From the NCBI RefSeq assembly GCF_015351475.1, contig NZ_JADKPR010000003.1, positions 62,001 through 126,000 of the forward strand: 64,000 nucleotides of DNA, given 5' to 3'. Numbering within the stretch: position 1 is the first letter of the stretch; the number at the start of each line of letters is the position of its first letter. The notes beneath the pieces were generated by a model. The model saw nothing but the letters and a program-made list of their open reading frames with translations. It was not told the DNA's origin and made no database searches. This DNA is from Flavobacterium sp. HJJ (GTDB lineage: Bacteria > Bacteroidota > Bacteroidia > Flavobacteriales > Flavobacteriaceae). Below, piece by piece: positions 10,501 through 20,300 of the stretch. A program made the position numbers and the translations under genes.

Positions 10501-10905
10501 GCAACTTCTTGGGGAGGAGCTACTTTTGTAGATTTGGTAAGTCAGTCAACCAGTAGTGCCAGTAATATGTGGGCACGCGAACCTTTTTGGAACGATATGT
10601 ATGGAGCTGATAATTTAAACGGAAAATATCCTAATTTAGCGGCCGATGGTGCAACAAGTCCTTCAGATTTTTGGCAATTGAATACTTTTCGTTGTGTTAT
10701 CAGAAATTTAACTCTTATGTATGATATTCCAAAACAATGTTTTGTGAATACCAAAATACAAAATATATCTTTAGGTGTAACCGGTAATAATCTTTGGGAT
10801 CTTTACAATCCTTATCCTGGTCATTACCGTAATATGTACGACGACTCTTCTGTTGGGTATCCTACTCTTAGAACATGGTCGATTAATTTTAACGTATCAT
10901 TCTAA
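7522..10905 (+). CDS. susC: SusC-like TonB-dependent outer membrane transporter
   Basis: This 1127-residue SusC-type receptor imports oligosaccharides across the outer membrane with energy from TonB-ExbBD. The signal peptide ends near residue 25 (FTYAQ). A CarboxypepD_reg-like domain follows (about 33-105; ITVTGTVTDNAG-type start, DFTGHYKITV). Next come the linker LENVVVIGYG, a plug domain (about 120-245; LSDALRGQVAGL, GSRASQGAVVIRTKKG) and a 22-strand beta-barrel ending in a terminal Phe (INFNVSF). There is no N-terminal STN domain, so it is not of the anti-sigma-coupled type. The SusD partner starts 19 nt after the stop. In a pectin locus the likely cargo is RG-derived or oligogalacturonide fragments, but the ligand cannot be read from sequence. 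Confidence 0.95.
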   Translation: MKQTLVVRRCSVILFVLMSMFTYAQTAVSQINVTGTVTDNAGIPLSGVNVTEKSSKNTVTTDFTGHYKITVKSDATLVFSFIGMRKIEIPIAGRTVLNTKLQDDSNQLENVVVIGYGSQKKKDLTGAVATIKATDLENLPVTNLSDALRGQVAGLSVTSATGRPGDAGTISIRQSFGFGKDANSGIPLIVIDDMVQVDPATGLATLDTFNRLDPSEIESMTILKDASAAIYGSRASQGAVVIRTKKGKAGKAKFNYSSQFAVNDAISHSKTMNAYEFGVFNNRFLTGGLVPGVAIDPKVLFSAKELDEMKGLDYDWLEEAWKPAIQQKHTLNISGGSDNITYFAGVTKFSQDANLGYQKYEKWNYRTGITAKIANNLDFSASMSGNSGFVDKSFTKAAGNVSGYDTNAGEQSDYDFLLHMPKFVPWQTTVDGKQYYMSPFPNTNKNFGSANANANIAGWNYFANLNNGSHQTTDDASYNFTTSLNYKVANIKGLSFKGSFARTHNSSNAEQIQLPYDLARITNYQLQDNHLASAAYPSSTIKNPEVGGVVDYAIETNVRNARVYYNTSFSKSTQMDFFANYDRTFGSHQVSAMFGAERSESSWATTRLAYTNTPKDYQGDWNTAGTIDSGNSTEFRGNNATMSYFGTLNYNYKSKYLAQFLMRSDASTKFAPEHFWGTFPSLQLGWVVSKEDWFANHVSAVNFFKLRYSIGKTGKDNLPPWKWMQFYGLTPNKGFTFGSGGGQLGSSVTPKVVPNRETAWDSTLKNNFGIDMAFLDSRLQFNADFYYDISKDMITDLSSAIGVPVSVGGGFAEENYAAVDAWGSELSVTWSDKIKGKLSYDVGLNFGYGDNKIVKYPNQGNLLPSNNTSREGYSSGYNPVWGFKTWKGTSTGDGILRTDDDIANYWKYLTDNAKAVGGSPSYLTITDPTKIKKGSMAFQDVAGTLQNDGTLTGPDGQIIDKADYAKLANSSRTYTINTNLGIKYEGFSLRTQIATSWGGATFVDLVSQSTSSASNMWAREPFWNDMYGADNLNGKYPNLAADGATSPSDFWQLNTFRCVIRNLTLMYDIPKQCFVNTKIQNISLGVTGNNLWDLYNPYPGHYRNMYDDSSVGYPTLRTWSINFNVSF

Positions 10906-10924
10906 TTTAAATTTGATGACAATT

Positions 10925-12910
10925 ATGAAAACAAAATTTAATATATATATAGCTTTAGGACTGTTGCTTGTTTTAGGTGCTTCCTGTAATGATAATTTTC
11001 TGGAAGACGTTGAGCCTATCGGTCAGTATGATGATTCATTCTATCAAAGTCAAGAGCGCGTACAGGCGTATGTTGATAATCAGTACTATGAGTTTTTTTC
11101 ATCTTATAAATCACCAACATCAAGTGTGGTCGGACTTTATACAGATACCAATACCAAACTGACTGAAGAGTTAGGAGGGGTTCAGGATTTTACTAATCCA
11201 AGTAAAACCCTTAATACTTCAGATCTGGCCAATGGTTATTATGGTGCCAAAATAAGCACTACTGTTAATAATAATCCTTATACTAGGATAAGAGAATGCA
11301 ATAATTTACTGGAGGATATTGACGTAAAAGGCGCTGCTCTAGATAAAACATTCCGTGATCGGGCAAAAGGTCAAATGTATTATATGCGTGCCATACAATA
11401 TTTTGATTTGATGCGTACTTATGGAGGGGTTCCTATTGTAACAACTGTTGAACAAGCGACTTTAGATAACCCAGCTATTCAAATTCCAAGAGCAAAAGTA
11501 TCTGAGGTAGTGGCTCAAATAGTAAAAGATTTAGATATGGCAGCCAGTTTGCTGCCGGGAGATTGGTCTGGTGCCTATGGACGTTTTACAAGAGGTGCGG
11601 CATTGGCTCAAAAATCCCGTGTACTGTTAACGTTTGCAAGTCCTTTGTTTAATAAAAACTGGGATGGTTCTAATGAACGCTGGCAAGCGGCTTTAGATGC
11701 CGGATTGGCAGCAGAGACACAATTAACGCAAGATGGTTACGGATTATATGGAACTACAATAAAAGACTGGGATAACATGTTTTTAATTGATAACCTTAAG
11801 TGTAAAGAAGCAATCACAGTGCAGCTTTTAAGTAATACAAATACTGATGTAAACTTTAACTTAAACAACAACTGGGAAAAATCGATGCGTTTACCGGGTC
11901 AAGGAGGAACAGGAGGAGTTAATGTACCTAAGGAGATGATTGATTTGTTCCCGCTTGCAGATGGCAGAAGACCTACTCCTGCCAATGGATATAACGATTT
12001 TACTTTCTTTATGAACCGAGATCCTAGATTTTACAGAACGTTTGCTTTTTCAGGTATGACGTGGGCATATAAAGAAAGCGTAGTTAATGCTACTTACAGA
12101 CCTGTTGTTTGGGCTTATCGTTGGTTAGATAGTGCTGGTAAAGCATATTTCAGTGATCTTAATACTACAGTATCAAGTCCTGCATTTGTTCGAAAAATGA
12201 GTAATCAAACAGCATCAAACGCAACCAATTACCAGTATTCGCCAACTGATATTTTTGAATACCGTTATGCTGAATTGTTATTGAACATTGCTGAATGTTA
12301 TGCAGCATTAGGACAAACGGCAAATACTTTAGCCTATTTAGGAAAAATTAGAGCTCGTGTCGGTATTCCTTCGGCAAATAATTATGGAATAGGCACATTG
12401 GTAAATAAATATGCCGCTATCGAAGCTTGTTTATACGAGCGCAGAGTTGAGTTGGCTTATGAAGGTAAACGTTTTTGGGATGTTCAGCGTTGGATGCTTT
12501 ATGATGATGCATCATTGCCTGGAATTGTAGGAGGTACTGTTAGTAAATTAGGTTTAGCACCTATCAATGGGACACAGCGTACAGGAAGTTTTTTACAGTA
12601 CAAAACGACTGCAACTGCTGCCGATCCTTTGGCAACTTTACGAGCAAGTATTGTAGTTGATCCAGATGCTGCTAATTTCCAAACACAATTGACAGCTTTA
12701 GCGACTTTTTATAATACAAATTTTGTACGTGCAAATTTAATTACCCCTATGGATAATGTTGGTGGAGCTGCTGTTAAAATTAAATTTAATCCAAATTATT
12801 ACATAAATGGTATTAAAACAGATGTTTTAACCGTAAACCCATGGTTATCGCAAACTATAGGATGGTTGAGTAACATTAGTGCAGCTGGTACTTTTAATTA
12901 TCAAGAATAG
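10925..12910 (+). CDS. susD: SusD-like glycan-binding lipoprotein
   Basis: This is a surface lipoprotein of 661 residues that forms the lid of the SusC channel. The start is set at 10925 (MKTKFNIYIALGLLL); an ATG at 10916 is also possible. Longer readings run back into susC and are artefacts. The lipobox LVLGASC places the lipidated Cys near residue 21. Family landmarks are RAKGQMYYMRAIQYFDLMRT and GGVPIV in the first third, and a C-terminal YRYAELLLNIAECYAALGQ / YERRVELAYEGKRFWDVQRW block typical of the SusD/RagB TPR scaffold. No separate SusE/SusF-like surface binding protein follows; the next gene is a pectate lyase. Confidence 0.94.
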   Translation: MKTKFNIYIALGLLLVLGASCNDNFLEDVEPIGQYDDSFYQSQERVQAYVDNQYYEFFSSYKSPTSSVVGLYTDTNTKLTEELGGVQDFTNPSKTLNTSDLANGYYGAKISTTVNNNPYTRIRECNNLLEDIDVKGAALDKTFRDRAKGQMYYMRAIQYFDLMRTYGGVPIVTTVEQATLDNPAIQIPRAKVSEVVAQIVKDLDMAASLLPGDWSGAYGRFTRGAALAQKSRVLLTFASPLFNKNWDGSNERWQAALDAGLAAETQLTQDGYGLYGTTIKDWDNMFLIDNLKCKEAITVQLLSNTNTDVNFNLNNNWEKSMRLPGQGGTGGVNVPKEMIDLFPLADGRRPTPANGYNDFTFFMNRDPRFYRTFAFSGMTWAYKESVVNATYRPVVWAYRWLDSAGKAYFSDLNTTVSSPAFVRKMSNQTASNATNYQYSPTDIFEYRYAELLLNIAECYAALGQTANTLAYLGKIRARVGIPSANNYGIGTLVNKYAAIEACLYERRVELAYEGKRFWDVQRWMLYDDASLPGIVGGTVSKLGLAPINGTQRTGSFLQYKTTATAADPLATLRASIVVDPDAANFQTQLTALATFYNTNFVRANLITPMDNVGGAAVKIKFNPNYYINGIKTDVLTVNPWLSQTIGWLSNISAAGTFNYQE

Positions 12911-12944
12911 TAATAATATAAAGTATTTGAAAAACAATAAAACC

Positions 12945-12975
12945 AATCACCTGTATTCATAAGATACAGGTGATT
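12945..12975. terminator. Hairpin after susD
   Basis: A perfect 12-bp stem (AATCACCTGTAT / ATACAGGTGATT) with a 7-nt loop lies 35 nt after the susD stop. The T-run after it is weak (TGTTT), so it may be an attenuator or mRNA-stabilising hairpin that separates susCD from the downstream lyases rather than a strong terminator. Confidence 0.65.
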
Positions 12976-13008
12976 TGTTTAAAAAGATTATCATAATCAA
13001 AAATTAAC

Positions 13009-14718
13009 ATGAAAAATTTCACTTTATCGGCTATTTCTCTATTGTTCTTGGGAAGTATCCAATGTTTTGCACAGTACCCAAAAATAAGCCCTGAAATGGC
13101 GGCGCAATCCAAAGCTTTTATAGATGAAGCTGATAAACGTTCGGACGAAGCTTGGGAAAAAGCATTAGTTATTATTGAAGAAGAAGCTAAACACGGAAAG
13201 CCTTATATCCCATGGGCATCAAGACCAAACGATTTACCACAGGCGTCTATACCTGCTTTTCCAGGAGCTGAAGGAGGAGGTATGTACACTTATGGCGGCC
13301 GTGGCGGAAATGTTTACACCGTTACAAGCCTTGAAGACAAAGGTCCGGGAACTTTACGTGAAGCCTGCGAACAGGGCGGAGCCAGAATCATTGTTTTCAA
13401 TGTATCAGGAATTATTAGAATTAAAACGCCGTTAATTATTCGTGCGCCTTATATTACGATTGCAGGACAAACCGCTCCAGGCGATGGTATCTGTGTAGCG
13501 GGAGAATCTATTTGGATCAATACTCACGATGTCGTTATTCGTCATATGCGTTTTCGTCGAGGCGAAACTTTCGTCGGACGCAGAGATGATTCAATTGGAG
13601 GAAATCCTGTTGGGAATATCATGATTGATCACGTTTCTGCTACTTGGGGATTAGATGAAAATATGTCCATGTACAGACACATGTACAGTCCGGGTGCAGG
13701 TTATCCGGATGTAAAATTGGGTACGGTAAACATTACCATCCAAAACAGTCTGTTCGGAGAAGCTTTGGATACCTATAACCATGCTTTTGGAAGTACCTTA
13801 GGCGGTGAAAACTGCTCTTTCATGAGAAATATGTGGGCAAATAATGCAGGCAGAAATCCATCTATCGGCTGGAATGGGATTTTCAATTTTGTAAATAACG
13901 TAGTTTTCAACTGGTATAACAGATCAACAGATGGCGGCGATTATACAGCCAACTATAATATCATTAATAACTTTTACAAACCAGGACCAGTTACTGATTT
14001 GACTCAGCCAATCAGCTACAGAATTTTAAAACCGGAATCAGGAAGAAGCAAATTGCCTTATATGGTTTTTGGAAGAGCTTATGTAAACGGAAATATCGTT
14101 AATAATAATGATAAAATAACCAAAGACAACTGGGACGGCGGTATTCAGATCGAAAATAAAAAAGGAGAATTAATGGGGTATGATGAAGCCAAAACTTATT
14201 TCGATAAAATGAAAAGTGACAAACCTTTCCCAATGCCATGGTTCCGTCCTTTCATGAAAGCAGATGAAGCTTATGAATTCGTTCTTAAAAATGTAGGAGC
14301 AACTTTGCCAATCAGGGATAAGGTTGATGAAAGAATCGTAAGAACCGTGAAAACTGGTGTTCCTGAATATGCAAAAGGATTGGAGAAAAAAGAATTTTAT
14401 CAATTTGAACACCGCCGTTTACCGATGGATTCATACAAGCAGGGAATCATCACGGATATTTCACAAGTAGGAGGATATCCAGAATACAAAGGGAAGCCTT
14501 ATGTTGACACAGATAAAGACGGTATGCCGGATGCATGGGAGAAAAAATATGGTTTGAATCCGAAAGATCCATCTGATGCAAAAGGAGATTTAAACGGTGA
14601 TGGATATTCTAATATCGAAGACTATATTAACGGAGTAAACCCGGCTATCAAAGTGGATTGGACAGATTTAGCCAATAACAAAGAAACATTAGTTAGACCT
14701 TTGTTAGATTTAAACTAA
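13009..14718 (+). CDS. Secreted pectate lyase, PL1 family (paralog A)
   Basis: This 569-residue exported protein has a signal peptide ending CFAQ (residue 22), an alpha-helical N-terminal segment of ~60 residues and a right-handed beta-helix from about residue 80 (FPGAEGGGMYTYGGRGG). Conserved points are LREACEQGG, IVFNVSGII, YITIAGQTAPGDGIC, VIRHMRFRRGE, IMIDHVSATWG and GRNPSIGW. The last ~70 residues carry thrombospondin-3-like calcium sites (DTDKDGMPDAWEKKYGLNP, DLNGDGYSNIEDYI). PL1 lyases cleave alpha-1,4-galacturonan by beta-elimination. It is closely similar to the protein at 15511 along its whole length, indicating tandem duplication around the DUF3826 gene. It is first in the run after susCD. 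Confidence 0.87.
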   Translation: MKNFTLSAISLLFLGSIQCFAQYPKISPEMAAQSKAFIDEADKRSDEAWEKALVIIEEEAKHGKPYIPWASRPNDLPQASIPAFPGAEGGGMYTYGGRGGNVYTVTSLEDKGPGTLREACEQGGARIIVFNVSGIIRIKTPLIIRAPYITIAGQTAPGDGICVAGESIWINTHDVVIRHMRFRRGETFVGRRDDSIGGNPVGNIMIDHVSATWGLDENMSMYRHMYSPGAGYPDVKLGTVNITIQNSLFGEALDTYNHAFGSTLGGENCSFMRNMWANNAGRNPSIGWNGIFNFVNNVVFNWYNRSTDGGDYTANYNIINNFYKPGPVTDLTQPISYRILKPESGRSKLPYMVFGRAYVNGNIVNNNDKITKDNWDGGIQIENKKGELMGYDEAKTYFDKMKSDKPFPMPWFRPFMKADEAYEFVLKNVGATLPIRDKVDERIVRTVKTGVPEYAKGLEKKEFYQFEHRRLPMDSYKQGIITDISQVGGYPEYKGKPYVDTDKDGMPDAWEKKYGLNPKDPSDAKGDLNGDGYSNIEDYINGVNPAIKVDWTDLANNKETLVRPLLDLN

Positions 14719-14725
14719 AAATGAT

Positions 14726-14783
14726 TTTTGACAATAATCTTGTTTCAGGATTACCGAATTATGAAACAAGATTGTTATCAAAA
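14726..14783. repeat. Intergenic hairpin (22-nt arms)
   Basis: TTTTGACAATAATCTTGTTTCA at 14726-14747 pairs, with a few mismatches, with TGAAACAAGATTGTTATCAAAA at 14762-14783 around a 14-nt loop. It fills the gap between the PL1 gene and the DUF3826 gene. It has no T-run and is followed at once by the next gene, so it may be a processing or attenuation structure. Confidence 0.65.
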
Positions 14784-14798
14784 ACTAAATAAAATAAG

Positions 14799-15470
14799 AT
14801 GAAGTCAATAAAAAAAATAAGTTTGATGTTTTTGCTTTTTGCTTTTTGCAAACTAAGCGCACAGCAATATGCGGACCCCGAGTATATCAAGGTTACCAAT
14901 GAAAGAGCAGCTAAAATTGTCGAAAAATTAGCCTTGAATAACAAACAAAAAGAAACTGCTGTAACCGATATCATTGCACAGCAGTTCCGTGATTTGAGTA
15001 AAATCCAGGATGCTAGAGATGCTGAAATTAAAAAAATAAAAGAAGACAGCAGTTTAGTCAAAGAAAAACAAAATGAGAAAATTGATAAGCTGAAAGCAGA
15101 TGCTGATAAATCAATTGACAGACTGCACAAGTCCTATTTGAAAAAATTAGGTACTCAGTTAAACGAAGCTAAAATCATTGAAGTAAAAGACGGAATGACT
15201 TATGGAGTGCTTCCTATTACTGTTGCAGGCTATAACGATATGCTGCCAAATTTGACAGAAGCACAAAAAAAATACATTTACGATGCCTTGGTTGAAGCAA
15301 GAGAGCATGCTATGGACGGAGGTTCATCTAAGGAAAAACATGGCTGGTTTGGTAAATACAAAGGTAGAATCAACAACTATTTATCAAAAGAAGGTTACGA
15401 TCTTAACAAAGAAAGTGCTGACTGGCACAAGCGTATTGAAGAAAGAGAAAAAGCTAAATCAGGTAAATAA
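14799..15470 (+). CDS. Secreted DUF3826 protein
   Basis: This small exported protein (223 residues; signal peptide ending CKLSAQ, residue 22) matches the DUF3826 family, found beside pectate lyases in Bacteroidota loci. The function is not established. The first half after the signal is strongly helical and charged (about residues 60-115, many K/E/D), probably coiled-coil. The second half has the conserved-looking GMTYGVLPITVAGYNDMLP and HGWFGKYKGRINNYLSKEGY. No catalytic motif is evident. It sits between two paralogous PL1 lyases in the same orientation, so it may assist them, for example by binding polymer or tethering enzymes. That role is inference. Confidence 0.75.
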   Translation: MKSIKKISLMFLLFAFCKLSAQQYADPEYIKVTNERAAKIVEKLALNNKQKETAVTDIIAQQFRDLSKIQDARDAEIKKIKEDSSLVKEKQNEKIDKLKADADKSIDRLHKSYLKKLGTQLNEAKIIEVKDGMTYGVLPITVAGYNDMLPNLTEAQKKYIYDALVEAREHAMDGGSSKEKHGWFGKYKGRINNYLSKEGYDLNKESADWHKRIEEREKAKSGK

Positions 15471-15510
15471 GCGATTAATTTCGTAAATTCAATTCTTAAT
15501 AAAAATTCAA

Positions 15511-17211
15511 ATGCTGCATATTTTCCAAAAAAAAAGTTTCCAAAAAACGATGATGGCGGTTATTTTAGGCTTTTCATTTTCATCAGCTTTTGCCCAATAT
15601 CCTATAATTCCTCCTGCATTACAGGCAAAAACAGATTCCATTCTTGCAAAAGAGGAAGTTCGATTGGCTGAGATTTGGAAAAACAACGAAAACATACTTA
15701 AAGAAGAAGCCAAACACGGCAAACCATATTTGCCTTGGGCATCCTATCCAAAAGATTTTGTTCAGGCTGATATTCCGGCATTTCCTGGAGCCGAAGGAGG
15801 AGGAGCTTATACTCAAGGAGGCCGTGGCGGAAAAATATTTGTCGTGACCAGTCTGGAAGACAGCGGAAAAGGCACTTTCCGTGAAGCTTGTGAAGCCGTT
15901 GGAGCAAGAACTATTGTCTTCAATGTTTCAGGAATTATTCAGTTGAAGAAAAGAATCAGCATGCGTGCGCCTTACGTAACCATTGCAGGACAAACTGCTC
16001 CAGGTGACGGAATCTGCATTGCTGGCGAAACCTTGGAAATTGATACACATGACGTAATTATCCGTCACATGCGTTTTCGCAGAGGTGCAACAGAGGTAAC
16101 CCGAAGAGACGACGCGTTGGGAGGAAATCCAATGGGAAATATTATTGTTGACCACTGTTCGATGAGCTGGGGACTGGACGAAAATATCTCTTTATACAGA
16201 CACCAATTTCAGGCTAACGATAAATCAAAGCTAGAGAAACTGCCGGCTTGTAACATTACCATTCAAAATACAATTTCATCCGAAGGTTTAGATACTTATA
16301 ATCATGCATTTGGAAGTACTATCGGAGGATTAAACAGTACCTTTATGCGTAATTTATGGGCAGATAATATTTCAAGAAACGCTTCTATCGGAATGTACGG
16401 CGATTTTAATTTTGTGAATAACGTGATCTTCAACTGGTGGAATCGTACACTGGACGGAGGAGATTATCGCTCGATGTTTAATATCATTAATAATTATTTT
16501 AAACCGGGACCAATAACTCCCACAGATCAGCCGATTCGTTACAGAATTCTGAAACCGGAATCAGGTTACATGAAACCTAAAACTTACGGAAGAGCTTATG
16601 TTTCCGGAAATTTCATCGTAGGTTCTCCAGAAGTTACAGCTGATAACTGGAATGGCGGTGTACAACTCGAAGACCAATCGGCAGAAGAAACAAAAGATTT
16701 CTTAGAATTGATCAAACAGCCGAAAGCTTTTTCAATGCCTAAGTTTTCAATAATGAAAGCAGAAGAAGCCTATGAATTTGTTCTGAATAATGCAGGAGCA
16801 ACTTTGCCAAAACGTGATGCAGTTGATGAGAGAATTGTTAAACAGGTTCGCACCGGAAAAATAGAAGTGAAAGACGGTTTGGAAAACACAATCGGAAAAG
16901 AATATATCAAAAGAAGATTGCCTGCCGACTCTTATAAAAAAGGAATTATCACACATCCTGACCAAGTAGGCGGTTATCCGGAATACAAAGGAAAAGCGTA
17001 TAAAGATTCTGATAATGACGGAATCCCGGATGTCTGGGAAAAGAAATTTGGTCTGAATCCAAACGATGCATCTGATGCAAATAAAGATTCAAATGGAGAT
17101 GGTTATACCAATATTGAAAAATATTTTAACGGTATAGATCCAAAAGGAAAAACAGATTGGACAAAACCGGAAAATAATAAGGATACTTTATCGAAAGTTT
17201 TACTGCAGTAA
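15511..17211 (+). CDS. Secreted pectate lyase, PL1 family (paralog B)
   Basis: This 566-residue paralog of the lyase at 13009 has the same architecture: signal peptide (SSAFAQ, residue 29), helical lead, beta-helix from FPGAEGGGAYTQGGRGG, and C-terminal thrombospondin-3-like repeats (DSDNDGIPDVWEKKFGLNP). Shared motifs are FREACEAVGARTIVFNVSG, VTIAGQTAPGDGIC, IRHMRFRRGA and IVDHCSMSWGLDEN. The N-terminal 14 residues (MLHIFQKKSFQKTM) precede a second possible start at M14 or M15, which would give a more usual signal peptide. It completes a lyase - DUF3826 - lyase block. Differences between the two lyases lie mainly in loop regions, which may reflect different methylation or length preferences. 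Confidence 0.87.
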   Translation: MLHIFQKKSFQKTMMAVILGFSFSSAFAQYPIIPPALQAKTDSILAKEEVRLAEIWKNNENILKEEAKHGKPYLPWASYPKDFVQADIPAFPGAEGGGAYTQGGRGGKIFVVTSLEDSGKGTFREACEAVGARTIVFNVSGIIQLKKRISMRAPYVTIAGQTAPGDGICIAGETLEIDTHDVIIRHMRFRRGATEVTRRDDALGGNPMGNIIVDHCSMSWGLDENISLYRHQFQANDKSKLEKLPACNITIQNTISSEGLDTYNHAFGSTIGGLNSTFMRNLWADNISRNASIGMYGDFNFVNNVIFNWWNRTLDGGDYRSMFNIINNYFKPGPITPTDQPIRYRILKPESGYMKPKTYGRAYVSGNFIVGSPEVTADNWNGGVQLEDQSAEETKDFLELIKQPKAFSMPKFSIMKAEEAYEFVLNNAGATLPKRDAVDERIVKQVRTGKIEVKDGLENTIGKEYIKRRLPADSYKKGIITHPDQVGGYPEYKGKAYKDSDNDGIPDVWEKKFGLNPNDASDANKDSNGDGYTNIEKYFNGIDPKGKTDWTKPENNKDTLSKVLLQ

Positions 17212-17340
17212 GATTAATAAAGAATAGAAGAAAAATTATAGAAAATAGAATATAGAGAATAGAAAAAAGAGAGAACTCATCATGAGAAAATCTATATTTT
17301 TTGTTCTGTTTTCTATGTTCTAAAGAAATCTAAAATTAAA

Positions 17341-20300
17341 ATGAATTTTATTCAACTCAAAAATATAATGACAAAACAGGATTTACTCGTTCTATCCTGT
17401 TTTGTTATTTTCTTTAGTGCCAATATTAGTACGGCACAAAACACATTTCCTGATATTACAAAATCCAAAGAAGGAAAACTGGAACGGACCACTGACGCAA
17501 AAGGAAACCAGATTCCTGATTTTTCTTTTGCCGGATATAAAGCTTCTTCGGTTGCCATTCCTGATGTTGCGGTTAAAGTTTTTGTACCTCATATTGATGG
17601 TGATGCTACAAAAACTATTCAGACAGCGATAGATTACGCAGCCAAATTGAAAGCCGATAAAAACGGTTTCAAAGGAACGGTACTTTTAGACAAAGGTACT
17701 TTCAAAGTTTCGGGTGTAATCAATATTAAAGAAAGCGGAATTGTACTAAGAGGAAGTGGTTCTGATACTAACGGAACAATGCTGTTAGGAACTTCCATTA
17801 ACAGAAGCGCCATTATCAGCATCAGCGGAATCAACAATCAAATTTTAAAAGATAAATTCGAATTAGCCGATAATTTCACGCCATTAGGAGCAATAGTTTT
17901 AAATGTAAAAAATGGAACTTCTCTAAAAAAAGGAGATCATATTACAATCAATACACCGATTACCAAAAACTGGATTGATCTTTTATCAATGAATGATTTT
18001 GGCGGAGAAAGCGGATGGATCGGATGGAAAGCGGATGATTTCGTGATTCGTGCCGACAGGGAAATTATAAATGTTCAGGGAAATAAAATCACTATTGATG
18101 CGCCTTTAACGAATGCATTAGATGAAGAATTATCCAAATCAACTGTAGTCAATTACAATTGGTCTGGAAGAATAAATAATTCAGGTGTTGAAAATCTCAC
18201 TTTGAAATCAGAATATGATACAACGAATACCAAAGATGAACAGCACCGTTGGACAGGAATTTCTGTTGAAAATGCTGAAGATGTTTGGGTACGGCAAGTC
18301 AATTTTGAACAATTTGCAGGCAGTGCCGTTTCGGTTTTGAAAACAGCCAAAAGAATTACAGTCGAAGATTGTTTGTCATTGAATCCAATTTCGGAAATCG
18401 CATCTTTTAGAAGAAACACTTTTTATACAGAAGGTCAGCAAACTTTATTTCAGCGTTGTTATTCGGAATTTGGATATAATGATTTTGTAGTCGGAGGTTA
18501 CGCTACGGCCGGTCCAAATGTGTTTTTGCAATGCGAATCGCATCAGCCTTTTAGTTTCAGCGGATCGGTTGGAAGCTGGGCAACCGGAATCCTCTTCGAT
18601 GTTTCTTTAATTGACGGAAATGCGATCAGTTTTAAAAATAAAGAACAAGACGGTAGAGGCTTGGGATGGAATGTTGCTAATAGCGTAATCTGGGAAACAT
18701 CAGCATCCAAAATAGAAAATTATAGTCCGCCAACGGCAAACAACTGGGCATTTGGAGTTTGGGCGCAATGGGCAGGAAACGGTCATTGGAAAGACGTGAA
18801 CAATCACATCAGCCCGAGAAGTTTGTTTTATGCTTTGTTGGAACAGCGTTTCGGTAAATTACCTATGAATGCTCAGATTATGGATTTGGGTACAGAACCT
18901 TCTTCAAGTCCGACATTGGAACAGGCAAAAGAATTAACAGCCGAAGCTTATAAATTAAACGAAACTTTAAAAGAGTTTATCGTTAAAGCATCAGCCCGAA
19001 ATCCAATTTCGATTGATTATGGCAAAGCCAAAAGAATTGACGAAGTAAAAACTGATGCCGTTGCAAATGCGAATTCCAATAAAATTGTTCTGACCAACGG
19101 ATTATTAACTGCTGAAAATGGTGTTATTACCGGAGAAGTGGTTGATGTGCCTTGGTGGAGAGGCAGTTTGCGTGAATCCGAAGTTTCGAAATCCAGACCG
19201 CATATTACCCGATTTGTGCCTGGACATTATGGATTGGGTTACACCGATAATCTGGAAGAAACCGTAAATTATTTAGTCGAAAATAATAAATCGGCGATTG
19301 ACCATAATTACGGACTTTGGTACGAACAAAGAATGGCCGATCACGAACGCATCCGCAGAATAGATCCTGATGTATGGGCACCTTTTTACGAACAGCCTTT
19401 TGACAGAAGCGGTCAGGGAATTGCGTGGGATCATTTGAGCAAATACGATTTGACGCGATACAACGCCTGGTACTGGAACCGATTGAAAACCTTTGCAGAA
19501 TTAGCAGGACAAAAAAATAAGATTCTCTTAAACGAAAATTATTTTCAGCATAATATTCTAGAAGCCGGAGCACACTGGGCAAGTTCTCCTTGGCGTCCAG
19601 CTAATAATGTCAATACTACAGGATTACCCGAACCACCGCCTTATGCAGGTGATAAAAGGATTTTTCTTGCCGAACAATTTTATGATATAAAAAATACCGA
19701 TATACGTAAATTGCACGCAGCATTCATTGAAAAAAATCTCGAAAATTTCAAAGACAACGCCAACGTTCTGCAACTCACAAGTGCCGAATATACAGGTCCT
19801 TTAAGCTTTATGCAATTTTGGATTGATGTTATAGCCAATTACGAAAAGTCGCATCAAAACCAATCGAAAATAGCTTTGAGTGCTACTAAAGATGTTCAGG
19901 ATGCTATTTTGAATGATGTTGAAAGAGCTAAAACTGTTGATGTAATTGATATCAGATATTGGTATTACAGAGAAGACGGAACGGCATATGCTCCGGAAGG
20001 TGGCGTAAATTTAGCACCGCGCCAGCACGCTCGTAAAATCAAAACTGGAAAAGAAACAGATGATCAGGTCTATCGTGCCGTTCGTGAGTACCGTGAAAAA
20101 TATCCGGAAAAAGCTGTGCTGTATTCCACGATGGGAGCACCCCGATTTGGATGGCCGGCATTAATGGCCGGAGCTTCTTTGGCAAATGTTCCAAAAATTG
20201 AACTTTCGACCTTTCATTCTGCCCTTATTGGTATGAAATTTGCAGAAGGAACTACTTTTTCAGATAACCTTTGGACACTTGAAAATAAAGGCAATGCCTA

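Noticed and set aside
10853..10924. Longer N-terminus for SusD starting inside SusC
   Set aside because: The lipoprotein signal begins at 10925; the earlier codons are the last part of SusC in another frame.
17212..17340. Inverted repeat of AGAAAATAGAATATAG / CTATATTTTTT type
   Set aside because: The pairing is poor and explained by AT-rich, AGA-rich composition; not counted as an element.
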